Source: Phocaeicola barnesiae DSM 18169 = JCM 13652
Lineage (GTDB): Bacteria; Bacteroidota; Bacteroidia; Bacteroidales; Bacteroidaceae
Direction: 5' to 3'
Assembly: GCF_000374585.1 (NCBI RefSeq)
Contig: NZ_KB894650.1
Location: 62,001 to 126,000, forward strand
DNA length: 64,000 nucleotides
Made by a program: the position numbers and the translations under genes. The notes below the pieces were generated by a model. It saw nothing but the letters and a program-made list of their open reading frames with translations, was not told the origin of the DNA and searched no databases. Numbering within the stretch: position 1 is the first letter of the stretch; each line of letters opens with the position of its first letter. Below, in pieces: positions 35,847 through 44,270 of the stretch.

Positions 35847-36476
35847 ATGGCATTTGAGGAGACAAGGGAACAGCAGCAGATGTACAACTACTTCAGGAGC
35901 TGCATCTATATATTTCTGATTATTGAAATCATCATGAACCTGCCTGTTACGGCTGACAACAGGGTTACTCAGTTCGTACTCGACCTGCTGGCACGGTTCA
36001 GGGTATTCAATTCCGTATCGGGATGCAAGGTGGCCGAACTGATATGCATCTGTATTGTCTGTATCGGTACAAAAGCAGAAAAGTCCCTGAAGTTCAATGT
36101 AAGGACAATGGTCATCTATCCGGTACTGGCCGGTCTGACACTTGTAGGGCTTTGTTTTGTATTCCATGGCATGAGTTTCGGATTCAGCTGGCTGGGATTT
36201 CCGGCCAACCGTCTTCTGTATGCGGTATGTTCGGTGGTGGGTACCATGCTGGTGCATCAGGGACTGGACGGTATTGCCAAGTATTACAACTACAAGGTTG
36301 GTGAGGACCGTTTCAACTTTGAGAACGAATCGTTCCAGCAGTCGGAAACACTGGTCAGCAATGATTACTCGGTGAACATTCCGATGATATACTACTGGAA
36401 AAAGAAGATGCACAAAGGATGGATCAATATCATCAATCCGTTCCGTGGTACGATTGTAAATGGAAAATTGTCGTAA
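35847..36476 (+). pseudogene. Type IV coupling protein (VirD4/TraG-like), N-terminal remnant
   Basis: A 209-residue protein with four membrane segments (for example CIYIFLIIEIIMNL and VCSVVGTMLVHQGL). It ends VNIPMIYYWKKKMHKGWINI then INPFRGTIVNGKLS and stop. In Bacteroidetes coupling proteins the GWINVVNPFR stretch leads directly into Walker A (…GTPGSGKS), so the whole ATPase part is missing here and no other coupling protein lies in the element. The stop overlaps the next gene by 17 bases, so an internal deletion that joined the N-terminus to the original last codons is the likely history. Whether it is still functional is unknown. Confidence 0.7.
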
Positions 36477-36843
36477 TATTTTTAATATCTCTGCCCGGCA
36501 TGGGTGGAGCGTTTCTATGGAAGACATGGATGGAATCCGGTTTCTCAATTTCAAGAGGAAGACTTCGAGCGGTGTAACGTTCTGCTTTACCATTGAAGCC
36601 GGTGATGGTACAGCTGGCTGCATAGCAAAAGAAATATTCTCTTTTGTCAGTGCCGCTGTTCCTGAACAATGTGCAAGGGAATGGATGATTCAGTCAGGAG
36701 CAATGGAGCCATCGGAGTTCCTTCAGGCCGTGGCTGACATGGAGGATGTCAGTCTAAAGGCAAGGCTGCTGGCTCTTGAACTTGCAGCTATGAATGTCAA
36801 ATGTAATCTTTTGGATACAATTCCATGGGACAGACTGAACTAA
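36460..36843 (+). CDS. Hypothetical protein at the end of the tra operon
   Basis: A 127-residue protein with no membrane segment. It begins inside the last codons of the coupling-protein remnant and has GC-balanced codon use like the tra genes, so it is probably real. Visible stretches such as SGVTFCFTIEAGDG and AVPEQCAREWMIQSG are not recognised. It resembles in type the small uncharacterised genes often found at this position of Bacteroidetes elements. Confidence 0.6.
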   Translation: MENCRNIFNISARHGWSVSMEDMDGIRFLNFKRKTSSGVTFCFTIEAGDGTAGCIAKEIFSFVSAAVPEQCAREWMIQSGAMEPSEFLQAVADMEDVSLKARLLALELAAMNVKCNLLDTIPWDRLN

Positions 36844-36905
36844 CGGTGTTTTTTATGCTTGCGGCCACGTTTGGTAAGACTGAATTCCTTATAGGCTATT
36901 AATAG
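36840..36905 (-). pseudogene. 3' remnant of an excisionase-like HTH gene
   Basis: Read leftward, an open stretch ending IAYKEFSLTKRGRKHKKHR and stop closely matches the last codons of the intact HTH gene at 38747 (IAYKESGLPKRGRKRKNTL). The DNA also aligns over about 58 bases around gcttgcggccacg. The two 3' ends bracket the TIR/membrane-protein pair, as if that pair was inserted at this gene with duplication or replacement of its 3' end. Confidence 0.7.
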
Positions 36906-36955
36906 TTAATGAAAAGCTGTTGATAGGTTATTTACCATATCAAATACTTTAAATA

Positions 36956-38155
36956 TCAATTGTAAATCTTTGATGCAAAAATTAATGTCGATTCTTTATA
37001 ATCAGAGTCTATAAACCAATAATCATTCATAGCTTTAAGTTCAAAATCTTTATTTATTATGGAGTCTTTCTCTATAATAAAAATTGGTTTATGGAGTTCA
37101 AAAAAGAAATTCAATTCGTATTTACACCAAACAGAACTAAGTGAGTTTTCTGATTGTACAAAAATTAAGGCTTTTGATTGTTTCATCCTTTCTTCCAAAA
37201 CTCTAAGTGTAGCATTACATAATAAATGTCGTTTTAAATAATCAATATCATTTATCCAATCACAAAAAATATTTTTTTTCAGATTGTTTTCTTTCCTGAT
37301 AAGCTCTTGAACTTCTTTACTATCTTTACTGCTATGGGAAATAAAATAATCATAAGACTTTATCTTCTGCTCCTTTGAATTCTCAATTCTATATTCTAAT
37401 TCATTCGGATTCAGCTTTATTATATATTTCTCATTAGAATATACATTTTTCAGATAATTTTTTCTTACTTTATTATTTGTATGTACTAACATATATTTCT
37501 GCTTTCTTAGACGAGGGTTAAAATTAAACTCCTGCAAATAATAAAAAGCTTCAAATCTTAACTGTTTATTAAGTTCCGTATCATTAAGTTTAAAGAAAAA
37601 TTGTATCACCTTTTTGCAATAATATTTTTTTAATTCTAAAAGGATATAGACTCTATCTTTTTGGCTTGTATTTTTACGTTCATATAGTCCAATCAATTGA
37701 TCAATAAATGTAGGTGTTACTTGCTGAGTTTTATATAAAGCTTTTTCAATTTTCTTATTAATATGTTCTATTTTAGGTTGCCTTTGGTTCCATAGCTTTG
37801 TTTTTGATTCTTCACATTTATCTTCTGAAAAATTATTTTTATGATATTCCAGATAATATTCAGATGATATTTTTTTATACATTGGTACTTTACAAATCAA
37901 AAGTTCAGGTTTGAGCATTTTAAAACGAGCTTTTCCACAAAATTTCATTATATATTTATCCTTAGTATGGTAGTAAGTATACTTAGACTCAACAGAAATC
38001 CATTCATATGGATAATATTTCCTTAATAAATTAATTATATCTTTCTTTGTATATTCTTGTGGTAGTAATGGCATTAACGTCTTTATCTCATCATTCCACA
38101 TAGAAATAATATCTCTTACATCATGCTCAAATATACGTTTAGTAACACCAGGCAT
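36956..38155 (-). CDS. TIR-domain protein, probable defence effector
   Basis: A 399-residue protein. The N-terminal 260 residues are helical, Lys-rich and unassigned. The C-terminal about 135 residues are a TIR domain: KSYDYFISHSSKDSKEVQ, then NIFCDWINDI, and SSVWCKYELNFFF, where Glu347 is at the place of the catalytic Glu of NAD-cleaving TIRs. It is AT-rich. The stop of a small membrane-protein gene is 21 bases upstream, so both form one leftward operon. Known bacterial TIR proteins deplete NAD+ or make signalling nucleotides on phage infection; that role is inferred here. Confidence 0.82.
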   Translation of the reverse strand: MPGVTKRIFEHDVRDIISMWNDEIKTLMPLLPQEYTKKDIINLLRKYYPYEWISVESKYTYYHTKDKYIMKFCGKARFKMLKPELLICKVPMYKKISSEYYLEYHKNNFSEDKCEESKTKLWNQRQPKIEHINKKIEKALYKTQQVTPTFIDQLIGLYERKNTSQKDRVYILLELKKYYCKKVIQFFFKLNDTELNKQLRFEAFYYLQEFNFNPRLRKQKYMLVHTNNKVRKNYLKNVYSNEKYIIKLNPNELEYRIENSKEQKIKSYDYFISHSSKDSKEVQELIRKENNLKKNIFCDWINDIDYLKRHLLCNATLRVLEERMKQSKALIFVQSENSLSSVWCKYELNFFFELHKPIFIIEKDSIINKDFELKAMNDYWFIDSDYKESTLIFASKIYN

Positions 38156-38176
38156 ATCTTATGAATTTATTATATT

Positions 38177-38605
38177 TTAGGAACAAATTTGAATATTATC
38201 AATATTAACAAATATTATTACTGTTAGACAAACAAGAAATAATGGTAAATAAAACCATAACTCTGTTTTTGAAAACAAGCAACGTGAATATCTGTTTTCC
38301 TTGAAAGGGAATTTATCATAACTTGTTTTCAAAGAGAAATCTATCGAGTTCTCCTCTATATCTTTAACTTTATTATATAGGGATCGATATAGTCTTTCTT
38401 GCAGTAAATAATAAGAATCTAATCCCCAAAAAGCAATAACTGGAATTATTGAAATGATTGAATACAACTGATCAGAATCTTTACTTGATAAAGCAAAAAT
38501 ACCAGCAACAAGTGTTACTGCCCATCCTTTTAACATAAAAGAATTATTAGCCATTCTTGTAATAATACCTTGAATAAATTCCAAATGTTTTAATTTCATT
38601 TCCAT
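38177..38605 (-). CDS. Two-helix membrane protein paired with the TIR gene
   Basis: A 142-residue protein. An N-terminal amphipathic stretch (KHLEFIQGIITRMANNSFML) leads to membrane segments KGWAVTLVAGIFALSS and IISIIPVIAFWGLDSYYLL, with a third hydrophobic region at the C-terminus (FYLPLFLVCLTVIIFVNI). The layout resembles a Bacteroidetes family that NCBI names RipA-type octameric membrane proteins (from memory, not checked). Because it precedes the TIR gene by 21 bases, it may sense or anchor the effector. Confidence 0.7.
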   Translation of the reverse strand: MEMKLKHLEFIQGIITRMANNSFMLKGWAVTLVAGIFALSSKDSDQLYSIISIIPVIAFWGLDSYYLLQERLYRSLYNKVKDIEENSIDFSLKTSYDKFPFKENRYSRCLFSKTELWFYLPLFLVCLTVIIFVNIDNIQICS

Positions 38606-38746
38606 AATTAATTTATTTTCGTTCTTACGTTTATTTATACTATTGTAAACATAGAAAATGATTCTTCAACAACCAAACTATTACTAAGAAAAAATTAAAA
38701 TTACTACTAATGTTTTGGTTCTTATAAAAATAGAAATGAACTTATT

Positions 38747-38968
38747 TTAAAGTGTATTCTTACGCTTGCGGCCACGTTTTGGCAGACCGGATTCCTTGTA
38801 GGCTATCAGGTCAGCTCCTCTGAATACTCTTTTTGCCTTATCAGGTATCTTCAGGAAAGCCAGCGGCTTTTTCTGGTAGCGGATATAGGAATAGATGGTA
38901 CAGCGGTGGACACCCAAATAGCGTGCTGCCTCCTTTACTGAATATGTCTTTTCCGGAACAACTTTCAT
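38747..38968 (-). CDS. Excisionase-like helix-turn-helix protein
   Basis: A 73-residue protein with a MerR/excisionase-type HTH (TYSVKEAARYLGVHRCTIYSYI) and a basic tail (GLPKRGRKRKN). Such small proteins regulate excision or copy control of Bacteroidetes elements. Its 3' end is duplicated at 36840-36905. It borders an iteron-like intergenic region, which it may bind. Confidence 0.82.
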   Translation of the reverse strand: MKVVPEKTYSVKEAARYLGVHRCTIYSYIRYQKKPLAFLKIPDKAKRVFRGADLIAYKESGLPKRGRKRKNTL

Positions 38969-39728
38969 TATTTCTCATGCTGGTTAATCTTTTCGTTTAT
39001 GGGATACCGCAAATGTAAACAACTGATTATTAGCTGTCAATACATCAAATATGGGATTATTCTGGAGATTGTGAGATTTGTATGGATTATGTGTTACTTG
39101 TAAATTCAATATGGCTGGATTAAGGCGGTTGATAACGAATCTGTTTTACGGAAATCAGGAAGGCATATATTTGATGGTTGACAGCGTTGACAGCAAATCC
39201 AATGAAAATCCGTTATAAAGTCTATCTGGGAAGTTCCTGTAATACAGTATATTATATTCTTTCTGATTTTTCTTATAAAGAATAGAGTATTATAGTGTGT
39301 CAACGTTTGGCTATGGATTTTTAGCGGACTGAAAATTGTGGCTACACTTGTCAACGTTTGTCAACGCATGATTTCTATGTGAAGTATCTGATACACTGAC
39401 AGATACTCTCTGTCAACACTGTCACCATTGAAACGTGTGCATTTTATTATCTGAAAACATCTGATGTGAAAGGGATACATAGTTATCCTAATGTACCATT
39501 ACAGCCACAGGTTTGTTCAACATGCCTCTTCAGATATTTTTTTGCAAAGGTATCTCCGGCATTGCAAACGTCAAACACAGGGCTGAAAATCTTCCTCAAA
39601 CGGGGTTGAGCGTATTTTCAGCTTTCCTTGAAGTTTGCCTTATTGAATGCCTGCGCTTCTGAGAACTGCAAAAAATATCCTTCGGGCAAGCTGAAAAACT
39701 TGCAGACAGAAGGGAAAAATCAGAGCGT
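38969..39728. other. Long non-coding region with iteron-like repeats and hairpin
   Basis: About 760 bases without a supported gene. TTGACA/TGTCAA units recur in both orientations at 39178-39194 (two), 39299-39306, 39349-39366 (two) and 39411-39416. A hairpin with a 9-bp perfect outer stem pairs 39582-39590 with 39614-39622 and has an inner 5-bp stem. This could be a replication origin or single-strand origin of the excised circle, or an operator for the adjacent HTH protein. Confidence 0.45.
39178..39416. repeat. TGTCAACG-type iteron-like repeats
   Basis: Units: ttgacagcgttgacagc at 39178, gtcaacgtttg at 39300, ttgtcaacgtttgtcaacg at 39348, tgtcaacactgtcac at 39411. Spacing is irregular and both strands are used. 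Confidence 0.5.
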
Positions 39729-40289
39729 ATGGTACAGATGGACGAAAGCATCAGAAAGCAGTTGGAAAAGCCACAGACATGGTTCTGCAAGTATTTTCCC
39801 AAACGTATTCAGAATGTGGGCGAGAAGGAAATCGCCGACAGACAGTTGGTTTATGACTTCAAGGATGGAAGGTCTCATGAAGCGGTGGCACAGATGACGG
39901 CAGCAAGGATGATTGAGGAACACGGCAGCGGATGCTCACAATTGGTATTCATTCCGGTTCCGGCATCATCGGTAAGAAAGAATGAAATCCGGTACATGGA
40001 CTTCTGCAGAAGGGTATGTGAACTCACAGGAGCTATAAACGGATATGACCATGTAAGGGTATGCGGAGAAAGGCTCGCAGTTCATGAGAACCGCAAGGCT
40101 GAAAAGGAAATCAGAAAGATAAGCATCATCGAGTTTGATGAAGAGTGGTTTAAGGACAAGACGGTCATAGTCTTCGATGATGTGATAACACGTGGAATAA
40201 GTTTCGGTATGTATGCGAATCAGTTGGAGAGTTTCGGAGCGAATGTCATTGAAGGTATCTTCCTTGCAAGGACTCATTATAAAGTATAG
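39729..40289 (+). CDS. Phosphoribosyltransferase-like protein (ComF type)
   Basis: A 186-residue protein with a PRPP-binding loop TVIVFDDVITRGISFGMYA at about residues 143-162, preceded by LVFIPVPASS as in ComF-like enzymes. It lacks the N-terminal zinc motif of ComF. It starts the three-gene run with the SLOG and WYL genes. Such PRTase/SLOG pairs are common in Bacteroidetes mobile elements, and a role in nucleotide signalling or DNA uptake has been suggested; function here is unknown. Start could also be ATG 39738. Confidence 0.7.
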   Translation: MVQMDESIRKQLEKPQTWFCKYFPKRIQNVGEKEIADRQLVYDFKDGRSHEAVAQMTAARMIEEHGSGCSQLVFIPVPASSVRKNEIRYMDFCRRVCELTGAINGYDHVRVCGERLAVHENRKAEKEIRKISIIEFDEEWFKDKTVIVFDDVITRGISFGMYANQLESFGANVIEGIFLARTHYKV

Positions 40290-40293
40290 AACT

Positions 40294-40782
40294 ATGGACA
40301 GAATATTATCAGAAAAATCAAAATCACTGGCTTTCACGGGACACAGAACTGTTCCCGTAGAAAGGCAGGATGAAATAAGGGCACGCCTCGTTGAAGCCGT
40401 GTCGCTTGCATGCAGGTCAGGCATTACCTGCTTCTACTCAGGCATGGCCATGGGATTCGACCTGATGGCAGCTGAAACTGTATTGTCACTGAAGGGAAGG
40501 TATCCGGATATACGGCTCATTGCAGTTGTTCCCTTCAGAAAACAGAGCTGCAGGTGGCCATCCATGGAAAAGGAACATTATCAGAAAATAATTTCCCAGG
40601 CTGACCAAGTTATCATATTGAGTGAACACTATTTCAAAGGATGTCTTTTAAGACGCAATGACTTCATGCTGGAGCATTCATGTGGCGTGATTGCCTATTA
40701 TGAAGGCAAGACTTATGGAGGAACATTCTATACCTGCAAGGAAGCAAGGAAAAGATGTATTGATATAATCAATCTGTACTGA
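40294..40782 (+). CDS. SLOG-family (DUF1273-like) nucleotide-binding protein
   Basis: A 162-residue protein starting at ATG 40294, four bases after the PRTase stop. Visible motifs are LAFTGHRTVP, FYSGMAMGFDLMAAE (the Gly-rich SLOG signature), VVPFRKQ, and DQVIILSEHYFKGCLLRRND. SLOG proteins bind nucleotide-derived ligands and often act as sensors in prokaryotic conflict systems. Linked to the PRTase gene, it may act on the product of that enzyme (inference). Confidence 0.8.
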   Translation: MDRILSEKSKSLAFTGHRTVPVERQDEIRARLVEAVSLACRSGITCFYSGMAMGFDLMAAETVLSLKGRYPDIRLIAVVPFRKQSCRWPSMEKEHYQKIISQADQVIILSEHYFKGCLLRRNDFMLEHSCGVIAYYEGKTYGGTFYTCKEARKRCIDIINLY

Positions 40783-40896
40783 AACCTGCCCGGATTATAG
40801 TGAAAATATTGTACAAAACAGATATGCAAATTTCTTGCATATCTCATTTATAATGCTTATATTTAGATAGTTAAACAAGTTGCAAGAGGTAATTTT

Positions 40897-41790
40897 ATGA
40901 ACAATATCTACAACCGATACATTTGGCTGTTGCATACAGTCTATCAGGAAAGAAAGGTCACTTTTGAAAGGCTTTGTGATATTTGGAAGCACCATTTCCT
41001 GTACAATGGAAAGCCGTTGAGTCTGCGCACATTCCATCATCACCGGAAAATGATTGAGGAAAATTTTGATATAGTCATTGCATGTAACAGAAAGGACTAT
41101 ACATACTACATCCAGAATCTGGATGAAATACTCGGTGACAGTTGCCGCAACTGGCTCTTCAACATCCGTATCATCGATGTGGCCCTGAAAAGCAGTCCGT
41201 GTCTGTTCCATCGTGTCGTACTGCCTGACATGTCTGGCGGTATTGAATACCTTCCTGATATATCTGAGTGTATCAGCGATGGACATGAGCTGTACATATT
41301 CTACACCAATGACAAGGGCAATGAAGTGGAAGGCCGTTTCCAACCGGAAGGTTTGAAGCTGTTTAATAATCGCTGGTATCTGCTTGGGTATAGGAACGGA
41401 TCAGAGTTCTGTGCTGTTCCTCTTGATACACTGACAAGAATTTATCTCAGCGGAAACAGGTTTCAGACTGACTGCAGATTTTCGCTTGCCAATCGTCTTT
41501 CGGACTCCATTGGCGTTGTGGCTCCGACCGGACAGCAGCCGGAAGAGGTTACACTACGGGCTTATGGTCCATTTGCCGATTATCTGAGAAAGCATCCTTT
41601 CCACCATTCTCAGGTGGAAAGGAATGATATGGGGACTTTCACTTCATTTGATTACACACTTCTTGTGACTGACGAACTGGTAGATGAAATCCTGGCTCTT
41701 GGTGATAAGGTGGAGATTACTTTTCCGGAAAAGTTGAGAATTAAACTGCTTCAGAAGATTGGGCGTATCAGGAATAGGTATGCAACATAG
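40897..41790 (+). CDS. WYL-domain transcriptional regulator
   Basis: A 297-residue protein. An N-terminal winged-HTH-like region (KVTFERLCDIWKHHFLYNGKPL, about 19-60) and a WYL domain (about 120-230, with RFQPEGLKLFNNRWYLLGYRNG where the name-giving WYL is seen) and WCX-like tail. WYL proteins regulate defence islands and sense nucleic acid or nucleotide ligands. It follows the SLOG gene after a 114-base AT-rich gap, so it may have its own promoter. Confidence 0.8.
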   Translation: MNNIYNRYIWLLHTVYQERKVTFERLCDIWKHHFLYNGKPLSLRTFHHHRKMIEENFDIVIACNRKDYTYYIQNLDEILGDSCRNWLFNIRIIDVALKSSPCLFHRVVLPDMSGGIEYLPDISECISDGHELYIFYTNDKGNEVEGRFQPEGLKLFNNRWYLLGYRNGSEFCAVPLDTLTRIYLSGNRFQTDCRFSLANRLSDSIGVVAPTGQQPEEVTLRAYGPFADYLRKHPFHHSQVERNDMGTFTSFDYTLLVTDELVDEILALGDKVEITFPEKLRIKLLQKIGRIRNRYAT

Positions 41791-41810
41791 AAATCTGCAA
41801 TGGTGAAATA

Positions 41811-42059
41811 TTACTTTTGAGTAGTAAACATTCGCTCAATCATTGCTTCAAGCTCAGGACTCAATGGACGTTCTGTGTCCATACACTCCTTCTCACCGGC
41901 AACCAGGTCACCATATATATTCCTGTAACGTTCAGCCTCACTGCCATCACAGCAAAGCATAGCCGTCTCAAACTCCTTAATCATTTTCTTACGCTGGCTC
42001 TCTGGATATTCCTTAGTCTTACCATAACAGGTAATAGTAAATGTTCTTGCCATAATCAT
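41811..42059 (-). CDS. Small hypothetical protein of mobile elements
   Basis: An 82-residue charged protein (ARTFTITCYGKTKEYPESQR, then CCDGSEAERYRNIYGDL). Pattern and size are those of small uncharacterised proteins frequent in Bacteroidetes and Firmicutes mobile elements. No function known. Start could be ATG 42053. It is convergent with the WYL gene. Confidence 0.6.
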   Translation of the reverse strand: MIMARTFTITCYGKTKEYPESQRKKMIKEFETAMLCCDGSEAERYRNIYGDLVAGEKECMDTERPLSPELEAMIERMFTTQK

Positions 42060-42284
42060 AGGATTTATTTGTTATACCTTTGTTTATAATCTTTTTTGCT
42101 ATACTAATATACGAAAATATTCTGATAATCAGAAATTTAACAACAAAAATCGCAAGAAATTAATTATAAATTTCAGCTTTACAATATTACTGTTTATCCG
42201 AAATTCCTGCTATAGTTGAGATTTAACATGCTTTCCAAAACTTACATCTTCCCATTCACCGCCATGAGAATCTTATAAAATTTA

Positions 42285-42325
42285 TATGCCAACAAAAGAG
42301 AGAAAATCTATCTTTTATTGGCATA
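42285..42325 (-). terminator. Terminator of the AAA/TOPRIM operon
   Basis: A stem with 14 of 15 pairs (42285-42299 with 42311-42325), 4 bases past the leftward stop at 42329. The rest of the 42060-42328 gap is AT-rich with nothing else recognised. Confidence 0.65.
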
Positions 42326-42328
42326 ATA

Positions 42329-43009
42329 TTATATATTGCATTTGTTCTCCAAGTCCAAACAGAACAAATCAAGACTCCGGCTTTTTTGACGGCATGTCTT
42401 AAGTCCTTTTCTCATATCTTTTGATATATTATCATAGTCCAGATTCTTTTTGTCAGTGTTGATGTATCTGGTTCTTTTTTTACCGTCAATCCTGCTGATC
42501 AGATAATGTAGACGTTCCTTTGGATTTGCGTATTGTGCTGTTTCCTTGCAGGAATTGTCAAATAGAGGTATAAGCCATGCATCTGTCTCTTCAATGGCTA
42601 TTGCATATGCAACCTTGTCTCGATAAGCCTCCGGAACAATATTCGAGATTTTATATTCTACTGCTTTATACAGATAATCACAATATTCTTTCCAATCTGT
42701 ATCTTTTGTACGTAATGGTTCATTTATATCATACCCAGCTTCACCTCGTTCTGCAGTATCTATCTGAACAACAAGCAAAGCATCATCTGCCAATATATCA
42801 AAAAAAGACTGGAGCAAGCTAATGTCCTCACATGATTTCAAAACCAGATTCCAGTTACTGAAATTCATTTCATTCAAATCAGTCTCGTCAAACTGTTCAC
42901 TGGGACGCAATTGAACGACATCACTACCATCAATACCCTTCAAAGCTTTCAGAACTGCCTTTATTACAGCTATGTCAGCTTTTCCTTCTGCTATAATACC
43001 CAATCTCAT
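42329..43009 (-). CDS. TOPRIM-like (DUF4276-type) partner of the AAA ATPase
   Basis: A 226-residue protein starting at ATG 43009. The N-terminus reads LGIIAEGKADIAVIKAVL, an E-G-x-x-D pattern of TOPRIM-like nucleases; a later stretch ADDALLVVQIDTAERG and AIAIEETDAWLIPLF supply acidic residues. It starts 4 bases after the ATPase stop. ATPase plus TOPRIM pairs are a common architecture of phage defence (OLD/Gabija/AbiL-like); the exact class is uncertain. Confidence 0.7.
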   Translation of the reverse strand: MRLGIIAEGKADIAVIKAVLKALKGIDGSDVVQLRPSEQFDETDLNEMNFSNWNLVLKSCEDISLLQSFFDILADDALLVVQIDTAERGEAGYDINEPLRTKDTDWKEYCDYLYKAVEYKISNIVPEAYRDKVAYAIAIEETDAWLIPLFDNSCKETAQYANPKERLHYLISRIDGKKRTRYINTDKKNLDYDNISKDMRKGLKTCRQKSRSLDLFCLDLENKCNI

Positions 43010-43013
43010 ATCA

Positions 43014-44102
43014 TCAGAAATTATAAGGTACACCGCCAATAAGTCCTTTCATCCACATTTCTGAAAGCATCATGCGCTGTTCACCTGTCTGTTCTTTTGT
43101 CTGGATACGTTTAGCCTGCGTTTTTCCCTCATCGTTACGGGTCACAACGTATAATCGCTGACTGCCGTCATTAAGATTCAAGCCATCCAATATGGCCGGA
43201 TTATGCGTTGTTATAAGTACCTGCTTACCATTCTTGACAGCCAATTCACAGATTTTCTTCATGAGAAACCTGCACAAACGGGGATTCAACCCATTTTCAA
43301 TGTTGTCAATGGCAAAGAAGTCCGGGGTCTTCCTGCTGATAAAGAGTGTAAGATAAAACAATAATTCCAACGCACCTTCATTGGCATTCTCCGCAGAAAA
43401 CAGATTGTTCTTTTTCTGCATAAACTTATCCCTGAAATAGAGATTGGATTTACTTCTTCCCAATTTATATCCCTGCATCTTGTATATTTCTTCATTGTCA
43501 AAGAATATATCTTCAATCCAGGATATATAGTCTTTAGCAGATTCTTTTATCTGCATGATTTCTTCTTTGGGTATGTTGTTAAGAAGCACATCAAGGCCTT
43601 CTCCATTCAAACCAAGAGGATATTGCAAGCTGTCTGAAGTCAATCCACGAAGTGCGTTGATAGACAGTGAATAAATAAGATACTTGGACAAATATTCCTT
43701 TAACTTATCTGTTTTTTTTACAGCTTCCTTAATATTTCCACGCCTGGCTCCAGTTGACCAAGGAGCATTCCAAGTAGAATAAATATCCTCTGGAGTTAAA
43801 TTGGTAACTGCATATTTTATACGTTCTCCTTCAGTTCCAGATATATTTACATTAATGGTGTTGTTGGATGGCTGGCCATAAAATGAACTTATCATTAAGT
43901 CCGGTTTTGCTATTCTGATACCTTTCTGTATCATGGAATTTACCTCTATTTGGGCAGAACGCTCAGCTGCAACCATTGCTATAGCTTCAAGAATATTTGA
44001 TTTACCGGAACCGTTAGCACCAATAAAAACGTTGACATTACCTAAAGATAATGTCATATCTGTTATTGACTTGAAATTTTTTACAGTTATAGTTTCTATC
44101 AT
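43014..44102 (-). CDS. AAA_21/SMC-like ATPase of a two-gene defence cassette
   Basis: A 362-residue ATPase starting at ATG 44102 (IETITVKNFKSI). Walker A is VFIGANGSGKSNILEA; the ABC-like signature region and Walker B are ELLFYLTLFISRKTPDFFAIDN, followed by the His switch LITTHNPAILDG. This is the OLD/RecF-type fold found in Gabija, Septu and AbiL-like defence systems. It overlaps nothing but sits 4 bases ahead of the TOPRIM-like gene. An alternative upstream start at 44135 exists. Confidence 0.82.
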   Translation of the reverse strand: MIETITVKNFKSITDMTLSLGNVNVFIGANGSGKSNILEAIAMVAAERSAQIEVNSMIQKGIRIAKPDLMISSFYGQPSNNTINVNISGTEGERIKYAVTNLTPEDIYSTWNAPWSTGARRGNIKEAVKKTDKLKEYLSKYLIYSLSINALRGLTSDSLQYPLGLNGEGLDVLLNNIPKEEIMQIKESAKDYISWIEDIFFDNEEIYKMQGYKLGRSKSNLYFRDKFMQKKNNLFSAENANEGALELLFYLTLFISRKTPDFFAIDNIENGLNPRLCRFLMKKICELAVKNGKQVLITTHNPAILDGLNLNDGSQRLYVVTRNDEGKTQAKRIQTKEQTGEQRMMLSEMWMKGLIGGVPYNF

Positions 44103-44270
44103 ATTATCTGTTTTACAAAAAACACCTAATTCCATATCAGGTCGTACATATAAATACAAAGATACGGAAATTTCACTATAATAATGAATTAAAAAGCATA
44201 TTTTTAGACACATAACATAACTTGTTAATCAGTATATTAATATAATAGCTCTCTTGATACAACATAATAA

